Both the position numbers and the translations under genes were made by a program. Below are positions 39,241 to 51,600 of a DNA stretch of 64,000 bases, piece by piece. The first letter of the stretch is position 1; each line of letters starts with the position of its first letter. This DNA comes from Tubulanus polymorphus (taxonomy: Eukaryota; Nemertea; Palaeonemertea; Tubulaniformes; Tubulanidae), in contig NC_134030.1 of assembly GCF_964204645.1 (NCBI RefSeq), positions 22,015,210-22,079,209 on the forward strand, read 5' to 3'. The notes below the pieces were generated by a model, which did not search any database, was not told the DNA's origin, and was given only the letters and a program-made list of their open reading frames with translations.

Positions 39241-40330
39241 TACCTAGCCGTCGTACCCCAAAAGGTTTGATTTGACACTAAAATCAGTTGTTGCATTGCA
39301 AGAATCAGGAGTTAACCTCTAATGGACAGTTTATCATCAAACGTTGAAGGGAACCCGTAACAACGACTGGTATTCAGACTAGTACACAGGATTATAACCG
39401 CCAGTCTCTAGTGGTGGAACTGGGTCTGGGTGGAACTGGGTGTAACTCACAACTGTGGAACTGTGTTTTGTATCACGCTATTATCAAGATGTTTGTTAAT
39501 CTCTTTTTGGGCTCGAATCATTTGAGATTTTATACGAAAAGAAAAAGAAAAAGAGATGAACACAGTTTCTAATAAAATATTTATCTTTGTTATTTGGTTG
39601 TATGTAATTTCTGCGCTATTTGATTACTGTAGATCATTGATTAATTATTGCTGAAACAACTAATTATAATAACATAAGTTAATCATAAAATATATTTTTT
39701 GCTTTCATAAACTCTCATAAAATACTGATTATATATTTCTCGTTTTTCGGCGTCGTATCTGTTTTTTTTCGCTAGCGAGAAAACTTCTCTTTGTTTTGCT
39801 GAAATCTGTGAAGGTTCACATTTGATTGTTTGACTTTTATCAGTCAAAATACTGAAATGTGCTAAAATATACAGTGTAACTGAAGTAGATGAAATACAGT
39901 GTAACTGAATGATTGCAGTATTGTACCGTAGTTGTAACTATATCGAGCAGAAATAAATTGTAAACGAAATTGCTTTTTGCTAAATCATCAGCGGTTGTTC
40001 TTGGGGAATATTAGGCCTACATTATCGTCCAACTTACGCTGTATAACTGTATTTTGATACAATGTAACTGGTTTACTGTTTTACTATACATAAAATATGT
40101 GTTAAGTTAAAAACTGTAAATATGCATTACTGATTGATTTGATAAGTTACTGCATTACTGATTGGTTTGATTGATCATTGAAAACTGTGATAAGTTTTAT
40201 TCCATTTGAAAAAGTTTTAAAAAACTTCGTGCTGTATTTTTTGCTAGAAATTGCTAATAATGTAACGTGCTAATTTTTTGCTTTATTCGCTTAAATAAAA
40301 TAATTTATCTATGTAAATAAAGTCATTTAT
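39241..40330 (+). other. 3' UTR of large receptor A with poly(A) signals
   Basis: AATAAA occurs at 40294-40299 and 40316-40321 in the same place as in copy 0. The internal duplication of the copy 0 UTR is absent. Confidence 0.55.
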
Positions 40331-40344
40331 TTCTTTTCTATCAA

Positions 40345-40560
40345 CTGCAGCCGGAGTAGAATCGACCCCGGGTCGGATGAGGTTGACCCTTGGTCATGTC
40401 CAATCTTACCAATAGCTTCCCGTTAACCCAAACTCTAGCCGAATAGGACGCGAACCTAAAATCTTCGGTGTGCCAGCCGGGCACGCTAACCACTAGGCCA
40501 TAGACAAATAGTTCTTCAACGGGTTTGTAAATGCGTCTGATCAGTGTGGTGAACATTTAT
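40345..40560 (-). mobile_element. tRNA-derived SINE, second copy
   Basis: A box (plus 40490-40500) and B box (plus 40446-40456, GGTTCGCGTCC on the minus strand) are arranged as at 3190-3410, at the same place in the repeat unit. Confidence 0.72.
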
Positions 40561-41263
40561 CTGTGGTGACTATCAGTCGGGTGTGTGGTGACTGATGACC
40601 ATTCAGGTGCGGTGACTGTCGAGTCAGATGTGGAGACACTATTCACTAACAGTGCCCGCTCTATCATTCTGTGTTACAGTTACAGCAGTTTCAATGCAAT
40701 TGTCAGCAATTTCTAAGGAAGTCGTTTTGTCCTGCAGCTCCTAAAAGTTGCCTCTTTTTCCATAGATGAAGTAGTCAAAATCACACCTTGTATCCATCTC
40801 TGAGACCTCTGCCTTCGCGACATCGTGAATGTATTTTACAATCTCTCGGAATTAATATCTTTTATTGTATTTCATTAAGATTTTCTAATTGATATCTAAA
40901 AGTTTGATAATTTTTGATTTTTCAGTTTCTAAAAATGTATACCTTATTTTGAGTGGAATGGATTGATTTTAGTAGAGACCCGCAGTTTATGGAGCGTAGA
41001 TGGATTATAAAAGTAATAGTTCATTGACTCCAATAGGTGTAACATGCGATACATTGTTAAACCATTCTTGTCGTACGTGGCGTTGACCTCTTTTACCCGA
41101 CTGGTATTTCTTCACACCTAAAGGTGCTCGCACATGTCTCCCGTTATATCAAACGAGCACCGATACCTCTTGTGAAAAAATCATGAAATTCAACGAAAAG
41201 CTTAAGATGTAACTGATTAAAGGTGAGTTTGTTGAAGTATTTAACTCCACTCCAGTCGGATCT
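40561..41263. other. Intergenic spacer
   Basis: Near-identical to 3420-4110; no gene seen. Confidence 0.5.
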
Positions 41264-41425
41264 GTTCAACTCGGAGATAACCGTTCAACTCGGAGATAAC
41301 CGTTCAACTCGGAGATAACCGTTCAACTCGGAGATAACCGATCAACTCGGAGATAACCGATCAACTCGGAGATAACCGTTCAACTCTGAGATAACCGATT
41401 AATCAGAGATAACCGTTCAACTCGG
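41264..41425 (+). repeat. 19-bp tandem repeat upstream of small receptor B
   Basis: Same unit as 4115-4258 with a slightly different copy number and variants. Confidence 0.88.
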
Positions 41426-41933
41426 ATGTTGAAATATGTTTTTACGGCAGTATTTAAGAAATACATATCATCCAACTCGGATATCCCTCATCAAGTCGGA
41501 CACGTTTTTTTGCGGTTCCAAAAGATCCGACTTGAGCGGAGTCTACTGTATTCAAGAATAAGAGTCAAACTTATATACTAGGCCTATATGCCACAATTTT
41601 ATTATTCAATTTTCTGACCTAAATTCTAAAATTCTAGTGAAACTTTCGACGATTTTGAAATATTTTCTGAAAGCGGTGAAAACTATGCATTTTGTACAAA
41701 AATAAATTTACAAAGCAGTCACTATTTGTGCCCCTGGACTTTGGACCCCGGGGCTGATATGAAGGTCATACGATTATTGAAGGACGACCAGTGATTTTAA
41801 CACCTTTCGCTTCCTGCTCAACGCTCGAATATATTGAATGTATCACCGGCGCTGATCATCAAAATCTTATCTTTAACTTCCTCAATTATCAGACAAAGTG
41901 GAACTCGATTTTTATTCTGTACTCTGTATCACA

Positions 41934-44900
41934 ATGATGAACACACGTTTATTCGTAATAATCTACATAGTTTTATTAAAACTTGGAAACTTAAACACCG
42001 CAGAAACATCTGGAAATAAGACGCATAATTCAAGTAAGTCACTTGAACCAATGATAGCTTTTCTGTTGTGTCGATTTCATAGATTTCTGTCGATGAGAAT
42101 TCAACAATTCAAGGTGTTTGAGACTCCCCGTACATAGGTCTAGCTATACTAACGGGATCTATAAAGGGCCTGTCATGTGAATAAATTTCCTAGAAGATGT
42201 TGCAGGCCCGTATGCTGCCTTTCTTTGTTGTGGGCAGTTCTCGATTACTGTATAGGAGGGGAGCGTTTTGTGGGGATTCCCCAAGAAAACTTTGATCATT
42301 TAAAGCCGTCAGTTTGAATTCATTATGTATAGCTGTAAACAAACGACTGTGTAGGACGATACGTGATGGGAAATGTAGTCTAAAAATTCGGAACTAGAGA
42401 TTTTGCTGGGGGGGGGGGGGGTCACGTGGTGGAAAAAGGACCTCAATAGATTATTCGAAGTTTGTGCGTTTGTTTCATAGACTATTCATATTTATTTATT
42501 CGTTTCAGTGATTTATCCGAAGCCTGTTCCCGATGGAAAACCCGACATCAAAACAAAAGGACAGACGATTGAATATATTTGTAGAACTAGTGTTAAATAT
42601 CCTACAGTTATATTCCAAAAGAAGAGAAGAGATTCAGAACAATGGGAAACAATTCCAGACGAACTGATTCGTATAACTAGAAATGTGAAACATATTACTT
42701 CTGCTTCACTAGAATTCAAAGCAGATTTCAAACTGCACAATGGAACAACATTTAGATGTCTCGTTCTTAAGGAAGGCCAAACAGATTTTGATTATCTTCA
42801 GTTTGATCTAATCGTAGTTCATCGAACTGGTAAGTAACAGTTTTAAAATGTGAACCTTCCCAGTCTGGAATCCTGCTACTAAATAAACATCGAATCTATC
42901 AAAACAAATTAATATTGAAACACAGCATCTCTGTTACTTTTAAATTACTTCGCAGTCGATTGCATGGATTTATAGTTTAGCAGCTACGTATCAAAAGTGC
43001 GTTTATTGTAGCGTATGACATGTACATTTTAATGCATTCTGGAACTTATAGAAATGATTCTCAAATTGACGGCCATACGACTCAGCGTGAAATTCATATT
43101 TCTGTTTAACGGATGAACATAGCCGACAGTTTAATTTGTTGTAGCTTCCTCTTTCATATACCCGTCATTTGTTCATCCATTTCTATCTCCGCACAAACAT
43201 ATCTTCTTGTGTCAACTACTAATTTCAAGGTCGCTTGATGAGTTGTTGATTTTAGATGCTGTATATTTGATATCTAAAAACCTGAATTTCTTCATTTAAA
43301 AAGTAAAAAATTGTCGCCCTCGTCACTTTTGGAATTGGGAATAAGGTTTTTTATTTATGTCTTTTTATTTCAAAAGGGATGTAAAAATAATAAGTATCGG
43401 CCGTTCTTGTAACTTTACCAAAAAGGGGTCGATGAGGAACACCATATTTATTTGCGTGGCCTTAATGCACGCGTCAGTAAACTAACCAAACTAAACCCAA
43501 CCACAAACAGTCAAAGTTACTTTCTACATTTGATTGTTTTTCTCATTTCAGATTTGAATCAAATCCCGGCGACTGAAATCAGTAAATCAGGGTCAGTATC
43601 TATTTCACTTAGCGCACTACAAATAAATCATATTCTATATGTGAATCATTTCTTTGTTGTCGATGCTTTTTGTGAAATAATTTTGAATTGATATCTCACT
43701 CGTCTCATTGGCTTCCGATTAACAGTTCACCAATCATTATTCATCTCAATTTTCACATTTTGCCACAAAAGGTAACAGTAAGGGCAATTGCAAAATATGT
43801 GACCTCGATATCGCTACCACAAGCCCTGCCTTTTCACATCTGGGCCCAGTTGCACAGTCTTGGCTTAAGTCCAAAAGTCCTCTTAAACCTTAAGACTGGT
43901 CATAAGTTGTTAGATCTAGTATAAAAGAAAGTTGGTCTTAGACCAGTGTTAAATCTAAGCCATGACTGTGCAACCGGCCCCAGTTGCACGGTCGTGACTT
44001 AAGTCCAAAAGTGGTCATAATCTTAAGACTGTCCTTAATTTATTAGATTGGCTTTAGAACTAAGTTGGTCTTAGACTGGTCTTAAGTCTAAGCCATGACT
44101 ATGCAACTGGCCTCTGTTCTGCTGATTTATCTTAATTGTAAATTTCGTCCTTTTCATTCAGAGTTCGTCTGCTTACTGCTGAAAATGTGGCCTCGAAAAA
44201 CAAGGTCATTATAAATTTAAGTAATAATCAAACTAACTTGTCAAATAAAGTTCCCCGGATCCCAGACACAGAGTCGAATTAAACCCACTGAACTGTGAAC
44301 CTCGATTTAGGATATAAAAGCGAATTGAATTTTATAATATAAACTGAATGATTAATTGATTGATATTTGCAGCTTGTGTTGAGGTTTGATTCCATTCTGT
44401 TCGTTTCTAGTTTATACCCGCGAATTGTCATCCGGTATATTCTACATCCTTCGAGTTTTCCTTTTTTTCTTTCTCTGACCAAATCGGTATACAGACTGGA
44501 CCGGACCACAAACCTGACTGGACCATGATGATAATTTACATCGCTTGTGGAGTTATCGGTTTCCTCCTCGTCATCGTTATCATCGTTGTCATCGTCGTTT
44601 GCAGGTTTGTACTCAATAATCTCGGGCAGATTTCATATCTAAGATAATCCACCTATGACGTCATATTAAAACGTGAAATAATTTGATAAATCAGTGACGT
44701 TTCCCAAAAAGATGTCTTCATTCGTAAATTTGTATCTACCCATGCGCCGATTACTGGCTGAGTCAATCTCAAATCAGCAGGAATAATTCAATATCATGAC
44801 CGAAATATCCGAAATCTAAAATCTCTTCACCGCTTAAATCACCCATGTTTCAGACGCAGGCGATTGCCAGGTGAAGGTCGTGTGGAGGTTGCGACACCGC

Positions 44901-45364
44901 AGGTACTCGACGTCTATGACGAGTTGTATGATGACATAGATTCTGTTACTGTAACTGACAAACTGCACACCAGCGATCAGAAAGTTACTACAGATCCGTA
45001 CGTGAATATCGAGACCGGGAACGGCAAAGACACAGCTCCGTACATGGATATGGCAGCCGCGAAGGGTAAAGACACAGCTTCATATATAGATATGGAAGCC
45101 GGGAAGGGCAAAGACACAACTCCTTATATGGATATGGGACCCGGGATAGAAGAGGATACGTACAGGAGTACGGAAACCGGGAAGGACAAACACACAACTC
45201 CTTACACGAATACCGGAGCCGAGAAGCGCAAAGATAGACATAGTTACGTGAATACCGAAGCCGGAAAGGCGCGCCATTTGAAGAAAGATACTGATGAACC
45301 CGTGAAAGATGATGTTGAACTTTATTCTTACGCTACTGTTCAATATACTCGCAATAGGCGTTAG
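41934..45364 (+). CDS. Small Ig receptor, copy B (five exons, 361 aa)
   Basis: The exons are 41934-42033, 42509-42829, 43552-43595, 44495-44604 and 44854-45364, with the same lengths and phases as copy A. The signal peptide starts MMNTRLFVIIYIVLLKLG. The Ig domain differs from copy A by six residues, all within about the first 40, and is identical for the remaining 67. The tail keeps all seven tyrosine repeats and the C-terminal YSYATVQY cluster. It is preceded by the same 19-bp array and followed by the same spacer. Intact splice sites and no stops suggest a functional duplicate. Confidence 0.82.
43842..44112. mobile_element. Two tandem foldback elements in small receptor B intron
   Basis: Two copies of the GGCCCAGTTGCAC...CAACCGGCC element (about 43842-43980 and 43976-44112) lie head to tail where copy A has one. 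Confidence 0.7.
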
Positions 45365-46268
45365 AGGGCGCCATTGAGCAAACGACTACTGATTATACAT
45401 ATGCAAAACATAAGGCTAGAAACAATTGATTATTTTTCATAATCTGCTGAGCTCAAAAGTTGAATCAGCTGCATGCATACATTATTTCTTTCTAAAAATA
45501 ACAGACCCGACAGTTTTAGTAATGAACTGACTACATATCTTATTCTAGTTCACAAAAATGTTCGGGTCGACTAGGAGAAACAATTAGGTATGATTCACTA
45601 GCCTAAGTTTTAAGTTTTTGATATACACGGCATTTGTAGATTAGACTAAGAAACATCAATTCACTTCAACAATCATTCAAATTCCACTTTTAGCAAAATC
45701 CACATGGAGAATGCTTCAGTTTACAGGGCAGTATATATTTTATGATATTCAGCTACCAATGGCCTATAGTTCGTAGACTCTTATGAGGAGTTTTAAGTGC
45801 CAAATTGACTTGTCAATCATCTTCAGGGGCGGATCCAAGTAAGGCCGAAGCCTCCCCTTATCTCTTTTGCCAAGAAAATATTTTCACAACATGGATAAGG
45901 AATGTAACAAATATAGTAGAAAGTCTTTGTCATTCATTTTGTACTTGATTTACTCTAGATGCCCCCAGAAAATGATCCAATCCTGATTCCCCTAAAAAGA
46001 TATATAAAATATGGTATAAAATCCGTCAGTCTTATTCTTTTCTTGATGATTTCTTTTCTTTTTTCCTCTTTTACTACTTCGGTCAAACAAGATACATTAC
46101 ACGATGGTAAAAGCTTTCCTAAAATAGATGTGTTTTAAGATTTCATTCAGAAGTATCGACGGATGAGGATTCCGGAATACTGGACGGTCAAACATTCCAC
46201 ATTGTTGGGACAGTGAACTTCAAAGCTCTATTGCCAAATGACCTTCTTGGAGACAGGTTTGACTAGAG
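45365..46268. other. Spacer after small receptor B
   Basis: Nearly identical to 8130-9036 and non-coding. The match with copy A ends at about 46268. Confidence 0.55.
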
Positions 46269-47127
46269 GTGTTATCATTTATATCGACTCATATTCTATT
46301 CATCCATTATTAGATCAAGCACATTCTAATGATCTTAACATTTTATCAATATGTTCATTTCAGTTACTTTCACTTTGTCTCACTTTAAACCCATGTTTTA
46401 GTCTCTGGTTTGCAATTACACATTTTTTCATTTAATCAGACGGTTCACAGATCATTTCGTGCCTCGATATTTACCAACCAATCACTTCGTGCCTCGATAT
46501 TTACCAACCAATGATATGTAGATGAACCGACCGATGTGTTTTACCAGGTGTTATCATTTATATTGACTCATATTCTATTCATGCACAGCGTTTATCGTTG
46601 ACTCAATACATTTTCATAGTTCTATTATTCACCCTCTAAGGATTATATTTTAGTGGATACTTCCATTTTTCCACATATTTTCTTCGGGCTGATAGAACAT
46701 CTTATGTGAAGTTAACAATTGATCGATCAGATTTTTTGACTTTTTAAATGCATCAGAATCGAGGATTAGTTGCTTTGTTTATGGATATTTAGAGTAGTTT
46801 CACTTTGTTTTTATTTCATTAAGGTAAAAATCATTTCCTCCTCTTTTCACATCTGGGTTTCGTTTCATGAAAAGTTTTAAGCTTTAGACAGTTAAATATG
46901 AATTGTTGTCCTCATTACAAACTTGAAGTAACCAATCATAGCAGCTGAACTTGAGAGATTCAAGTTATTTTTACTCTGTTTTGTAATATTGGACCCTGAG
47001 CGAGACTCCTGGTTTTGATGTACACATGTCTTGTATGCAGTGACTATCCATCACTTGGACGTTACCAAAAATACAAATGAAATTGAAATGCTGGTCGAAT
47101 TTATACTAGGAATAGTTCGTTAACTCA

Positions 47128-47233
47128 TTCGTCGCCTAGGAATCGAATTGACGTTTCGTCTTCGTAGTTCTCAACTTCCGCGACGATTCTAAAATGAGAA
47201 CTACTAAACCGAAACGTAATTTCGATTCCTAGG
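47128..47233. repeat. Snapback palindrome
   Basis: CCTAGGAATCGAATTGACG at the left is inverted at the right as CGTAATTTCGATTCCTAGG. About 39 nt pair on each side around a loop of about 25 nt, with minor mismatches. Confidence 0.75.
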
Positions 47234-47359
47234 TAGTTAAAGAAATACGATCTTATTCCTAGAATTAATTCGGCCATCATATCGCAAACCCCCAATCAGT
47301 CGCTTGCCGGCTCTGCCAAGACTGAAGATCCTTTCAGAATCGAATCAATTATACCAAGA

Positions 47360-47880
47360 TAAGATATTTATTTCACTCCAACCATAAGAATGGTACATGG
47401 AGGCAAGATTGAATACAAAATATGAAATATAAAAATTTACAAAACATAAACAGAATTTTATACATATATACTTTCAGACGAAGCAAATGGGAAAATAATT
47501 CTATAACAAAGTTAAGATCCAATTTTTCAGTAAAACAATTTACAGACAAAGCAAGTACAGAGATTGAATTATATACAGCAAAATATACCACACGTATATA
47601 CATATACACAATTTACTGGAGGGATTTTTATAAACTTAAACCTAACTCGATAAATTGAGCTATTTGTGGGTTAGGATTCGTTAATATTTCAGAGTTTCTG
47701 GACATACTTAAATGGATGGAATTATCACGCATATCATATAACATTAATGAAATGCAGGTCATCTCCTCTCTGACTACGTTACAGGCGGGGCACAGTCTTT
47801 CACTTCTGTATGAGCGTTCGATCGATTATCTACCGGTAACAAATAGGAACCAATTCTGAATTCGAATGAGCTATAACGCG
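47360..47880 (-). mobile_element. Non-LTR retrotransposon 3' fragment
   Basis: On the minus strand, from about 47820 to 47628, an open frame reads RSYRSERLCPACNVVREE, with a later IAQFIELGLSL and a stop. The SERLCPxC pattern is the Cys-containing end of LINE reverse transcriptase ORFs. Everything further 5' is missing. Confidence 0.6.
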
Positions 47881-48488
47881 CAAGACGATACTTTCAAATT
47901 TTCAGATATTTTCTTGAACATGTGAATTTAAAAATCGATCATGTATAAGTTTGTTAGACTTTTAAGTGCATATCAGAATGGGTTCACTTAGAATGGTTTA
48001 GTTTGATAGAATAGTTTTACTTTTCTGATAAACCGTTTTTTTTTTCATTAAGGAAAAACTCACTTTTTCCTAGACTCACTACACACCAGAGTTTGGTTTA
48101 CTCCAGACGGTTATATTTGAAATCCATTATGAGTTTGAATTACTGTCCTCATTAAAAACTTAAGTCCTCACCTCATCAAGTTTTCTTCACTTTTTTGTGA
48201 ATCGGACCCTGACCTACTAGTCTCCTAGACTTGATGTATATCTGTCTGCGGTAAAACATTGAACACTTTTAATTTTTGAACACCATTAATTTCCTATTCT
48301 TTTTGCATACCGGTAGAGATATTTACATCTTAACAATTGAACACCTCGTCTATAGAATTTCATAAAAATGCTTGTCGACAAGAGGTTCCCTGTGGAAGAG
48401 CGTTGTTGTAAGATGTGTTTAACTGTTTTCTGTATGTGACGATGATCTGAGGTTTGTGTCTTTATATCCAGGTAATGAATGAATCAAG

Positions 48489-48603
48489 ATGAGGAATCTA
48501 TGGAGGAATCCGCAGAAGTGTTTAGTGATCTACGTGATTATACTGTTGAATCTCATGGCGTACAACAACAGCCCACAAGCGTTTAGAGTCAAGAGAAATA
48601 CCG
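48489..48603 (+). CDS. Exon 1, large receptor B: signal peptide
   Basis: 38 codons: MRNLWRNPQKCLVIYVIILL followed by NLMAYNN and a shared end VKRNTG; phase 1 at CCG|GTAAGA. The leader differs strongly from copy A. Confidence 0.72.
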
Positions 48604-51600
48604 GTAAGACAACGTGAAAGAACATATCATAGAGTATATATGGAAAATGTATTACATAAGATAAAACTTATCACCAGACTTTGGAAACTTGTATTTGAAA
48701 TATCTGGGACAAAATGATAGTAGCTGAATAGTCCACTTGAACTGATACATTTACCTCGAATGAAAACCCACAATCTCTCAAGTGTTTTATATTTTACCTT
48801 AAACATTTTAACTATTCAATAATTGTATTTTATCTTCTAAAACTCCATCTGCACTTGATTCTTATACCCGGGTTATGCGTCTCCACTACGCTCGCAACAC
48901 GATGCTGAGTTTTCCGCAAAACCTGGGTTGTAGAAACCGTAGTTGAAAAAGAAGGGTCCACTCCTTATTTAACCACGTTCGCGTAAAACTTTTAGAATTT
49001 TTACTAGAAGTGTAGAAAGTAAACCCGCGCAACGATTGAACTTAAAATTGAACTACAGATTGGTAGAAATCCCACAATAAAATCAGCGAAAGAAATTGAA
49101 ATCAGAATTCAGAATTCATTGTAAACGAGAATATATTTCGAGCAACGTTTCGGCTAAACACAACTATGAGCCAATCATCAGGCGTACCGATACACGAGAT
49201 ATATTTAACAAGATATTTATACAGAAAATGAACTGAAGAATGAGTGATCGAAGTTAAATACAGAGTTACTGTAAAGTTATTCAAAACATAGACAAGGAAA
49301 CAATAGTAGAAAGAGTTAAGCAACAGCAAACAGCAAACTAGGAGTAAAACGAGGAGGTAAATAAAACACAAAACCCGAAACTAAAACGAGGAGGTAAACC
49401 TGAGGGTAATCAAACAATGGCAAAAACATAACAAGGTTAATCAGAGAGTGATTGACTGAGAGAGTGAGGGGAAACAAAGAGGGCAGGCTAGAAGGGAAAA
49501 TTAATATAATGCGGAGACAGGTGAAGCGAGAAATTTTGAGATCAATAAGTTGTGGGGGAAAATCGATATTCGAATTGTGGCAATTTTCCAGATGTTCAAT
49601 TATCAGAGCTGATTTCTTAACGTGTCGTTTGGTTTGATTGGGACAGGGACACCGCACGAATACGTTTGTTCAGTGACTCATGGCATATAATGTATATTTG
49701 ATATTTCAGCACCTGATGGAGTTGTACTGGACAGTGTGAATGTATTACCGGGTACAAGAATATTACGTATATTGTGTATTTGATATTTCAGCACCTGATG
49801 GAGTTGTACTGGACAGTGTGAATGTATTACCGGGTACACCTATGTTACTGTCGCAGGAAGGTAAAACTGTTAGTATTACCTGTAAACAGAGCAGCTCTGC
49901 AGCGACTGGTGTAGCATTCCAGCTACAAGTGAATAATGGACCAGAAGGGATCTGGATTGCATTACCTTCAGAATCAGCACCAGTTTGGGTTTTTCAGCCC
50001 GATGCTCGTAAAATGTATAAATGTGTGGCCATTAATTCAGCCGGAATTAAAGAAAGTCAAATCTACCAATCAGATGTAATCAGTGAGTATGCATCACTTA
50101 TCAAATAATGCTGGGAAAATAGAAAAAAAGTTTCCTGTGCACATGTTATATTTTTTCGTGCATATAACTTTTATTTCAGGTATAAAGATAAATGAAAACC
50201 CGTGTAAACTGCATGAATTCCAACCATCACTAACTTGTACTTGTAAAGCCACTAGTAAGATTGGTAATCCAATCATCAAAGTAAAATGGTATGCTGATGG
50301 ATTTACTGAAGGTTCAACGGATATTGATCAGATTCCCGATCAAGGCGTAAATACTCCGGTGAAAGATGGAGTTATCAACAAGAATCAGATGCGGTTTAAT
50401 TTAATGCTGTACGCAATATTGATTCAATGTCGGTTATGGAAGTATAATGGGATCGAGTTACCGAAAGTAACACTTCAAGAACAAATACTACATCAAACTC
50501 CAATGAACGTTACGTGTAAGTTGGAGAATATTTTCATAAGAGAATTTTCATACGATATCAGAGTGACAATAATGCATGTTACATCATTTATTCTATTGGT
50601 AACTGCCCATAGTTTGAGATTTAAGAGTTACTATTTCATAACGACTGGTGATCATGCCGATGAAATTCTTTCGTTTTAATATTTGGTTCCAAGAAGGTAT
50701 TACGAGTACCGAAGCGAATTGTTAATAATAACATTAAAAGGACTAGAATATGATTGTGCATGAATTTGCTTTTGAAATCGAACCTACTAGAAAACGATTT
50801 CACCTTCTATGATTAGGGCCTAGGCTTAAGATTTTGAGCCCACATGGAAAAATTGCAGCGAAATTGGTAAAAATGTTGACATAAAAAGTTCGTTTCTGTA
50901 ACAATTGTCGTCTTCGGGTATTCTCGTGGCTATATCAGGGATTTTTAATTTGTAATATGGGACAAAGCTTCTTGGACCGGGACAATAGGATCACGCACAA
51001 CTCACCCGAACAAAGGATTCTTTTCATGAGTGCGATAGATACGCCACCTATCGTTGATATGTATTGTTGCAAAAACAAATAAACTATATTACAATATAAT
51101 TATGTCGGGAGTTACACCGTTACATTTCCGTCGATTCAAATTTCGACGCCCTTGATAAACACACATTCCTCGGAGCGCAAGTAATATTTTACCATGTTTT
51201 ATGGACGGACGTTTTCTCGATTTTGCACCGATCAGTGAAATTGAAGTGGATAAACTTGATATCATCCAAAGTATATTTGCATCTTTATCTTTCAGATTTT
51301 CCCGATGAAATTGAAACACCAGATACTTTCACCGGAGAACCTGACATTAGAACTGAAGGAGAAGTTGTAGAATATACTTGTAGAACAGTGATAGGAAGAC
51401 CCGATCCTACAGTGATATACCAACAGAAGAGAAGAGGTTCTGAACGATGGCAGCCGATTCCTGATCCACAACCTCGTAAAGTACCTCTCAAAATGGGTTT
51501 AAAAGGTTTTGACACGACGTACAAGTTCAAAGCTGATTTCAAACTGCACAATGGAACGTCATTTCGATGTGCTGTAAAGGAGAACCTTACGTTTCCAGAA

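Larger units (their letters stand above)
46269..48488. other. 5' flank of large receptor B, unrelated to copy A
   Basis: This 2.2-kb stretch replaces the copy A flank. It holds a diverged direct repeat of about 260 bp (46780-47040 and 47990-48260), a 36-bp duplication near 46455-46515, a palindrome and a LINE relic, all but the direct repeats listed separately. I find no clear TATA box before 48489; an ATG at 48475 opens a short overlapping upstream ORF. Confidence 0.5.
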
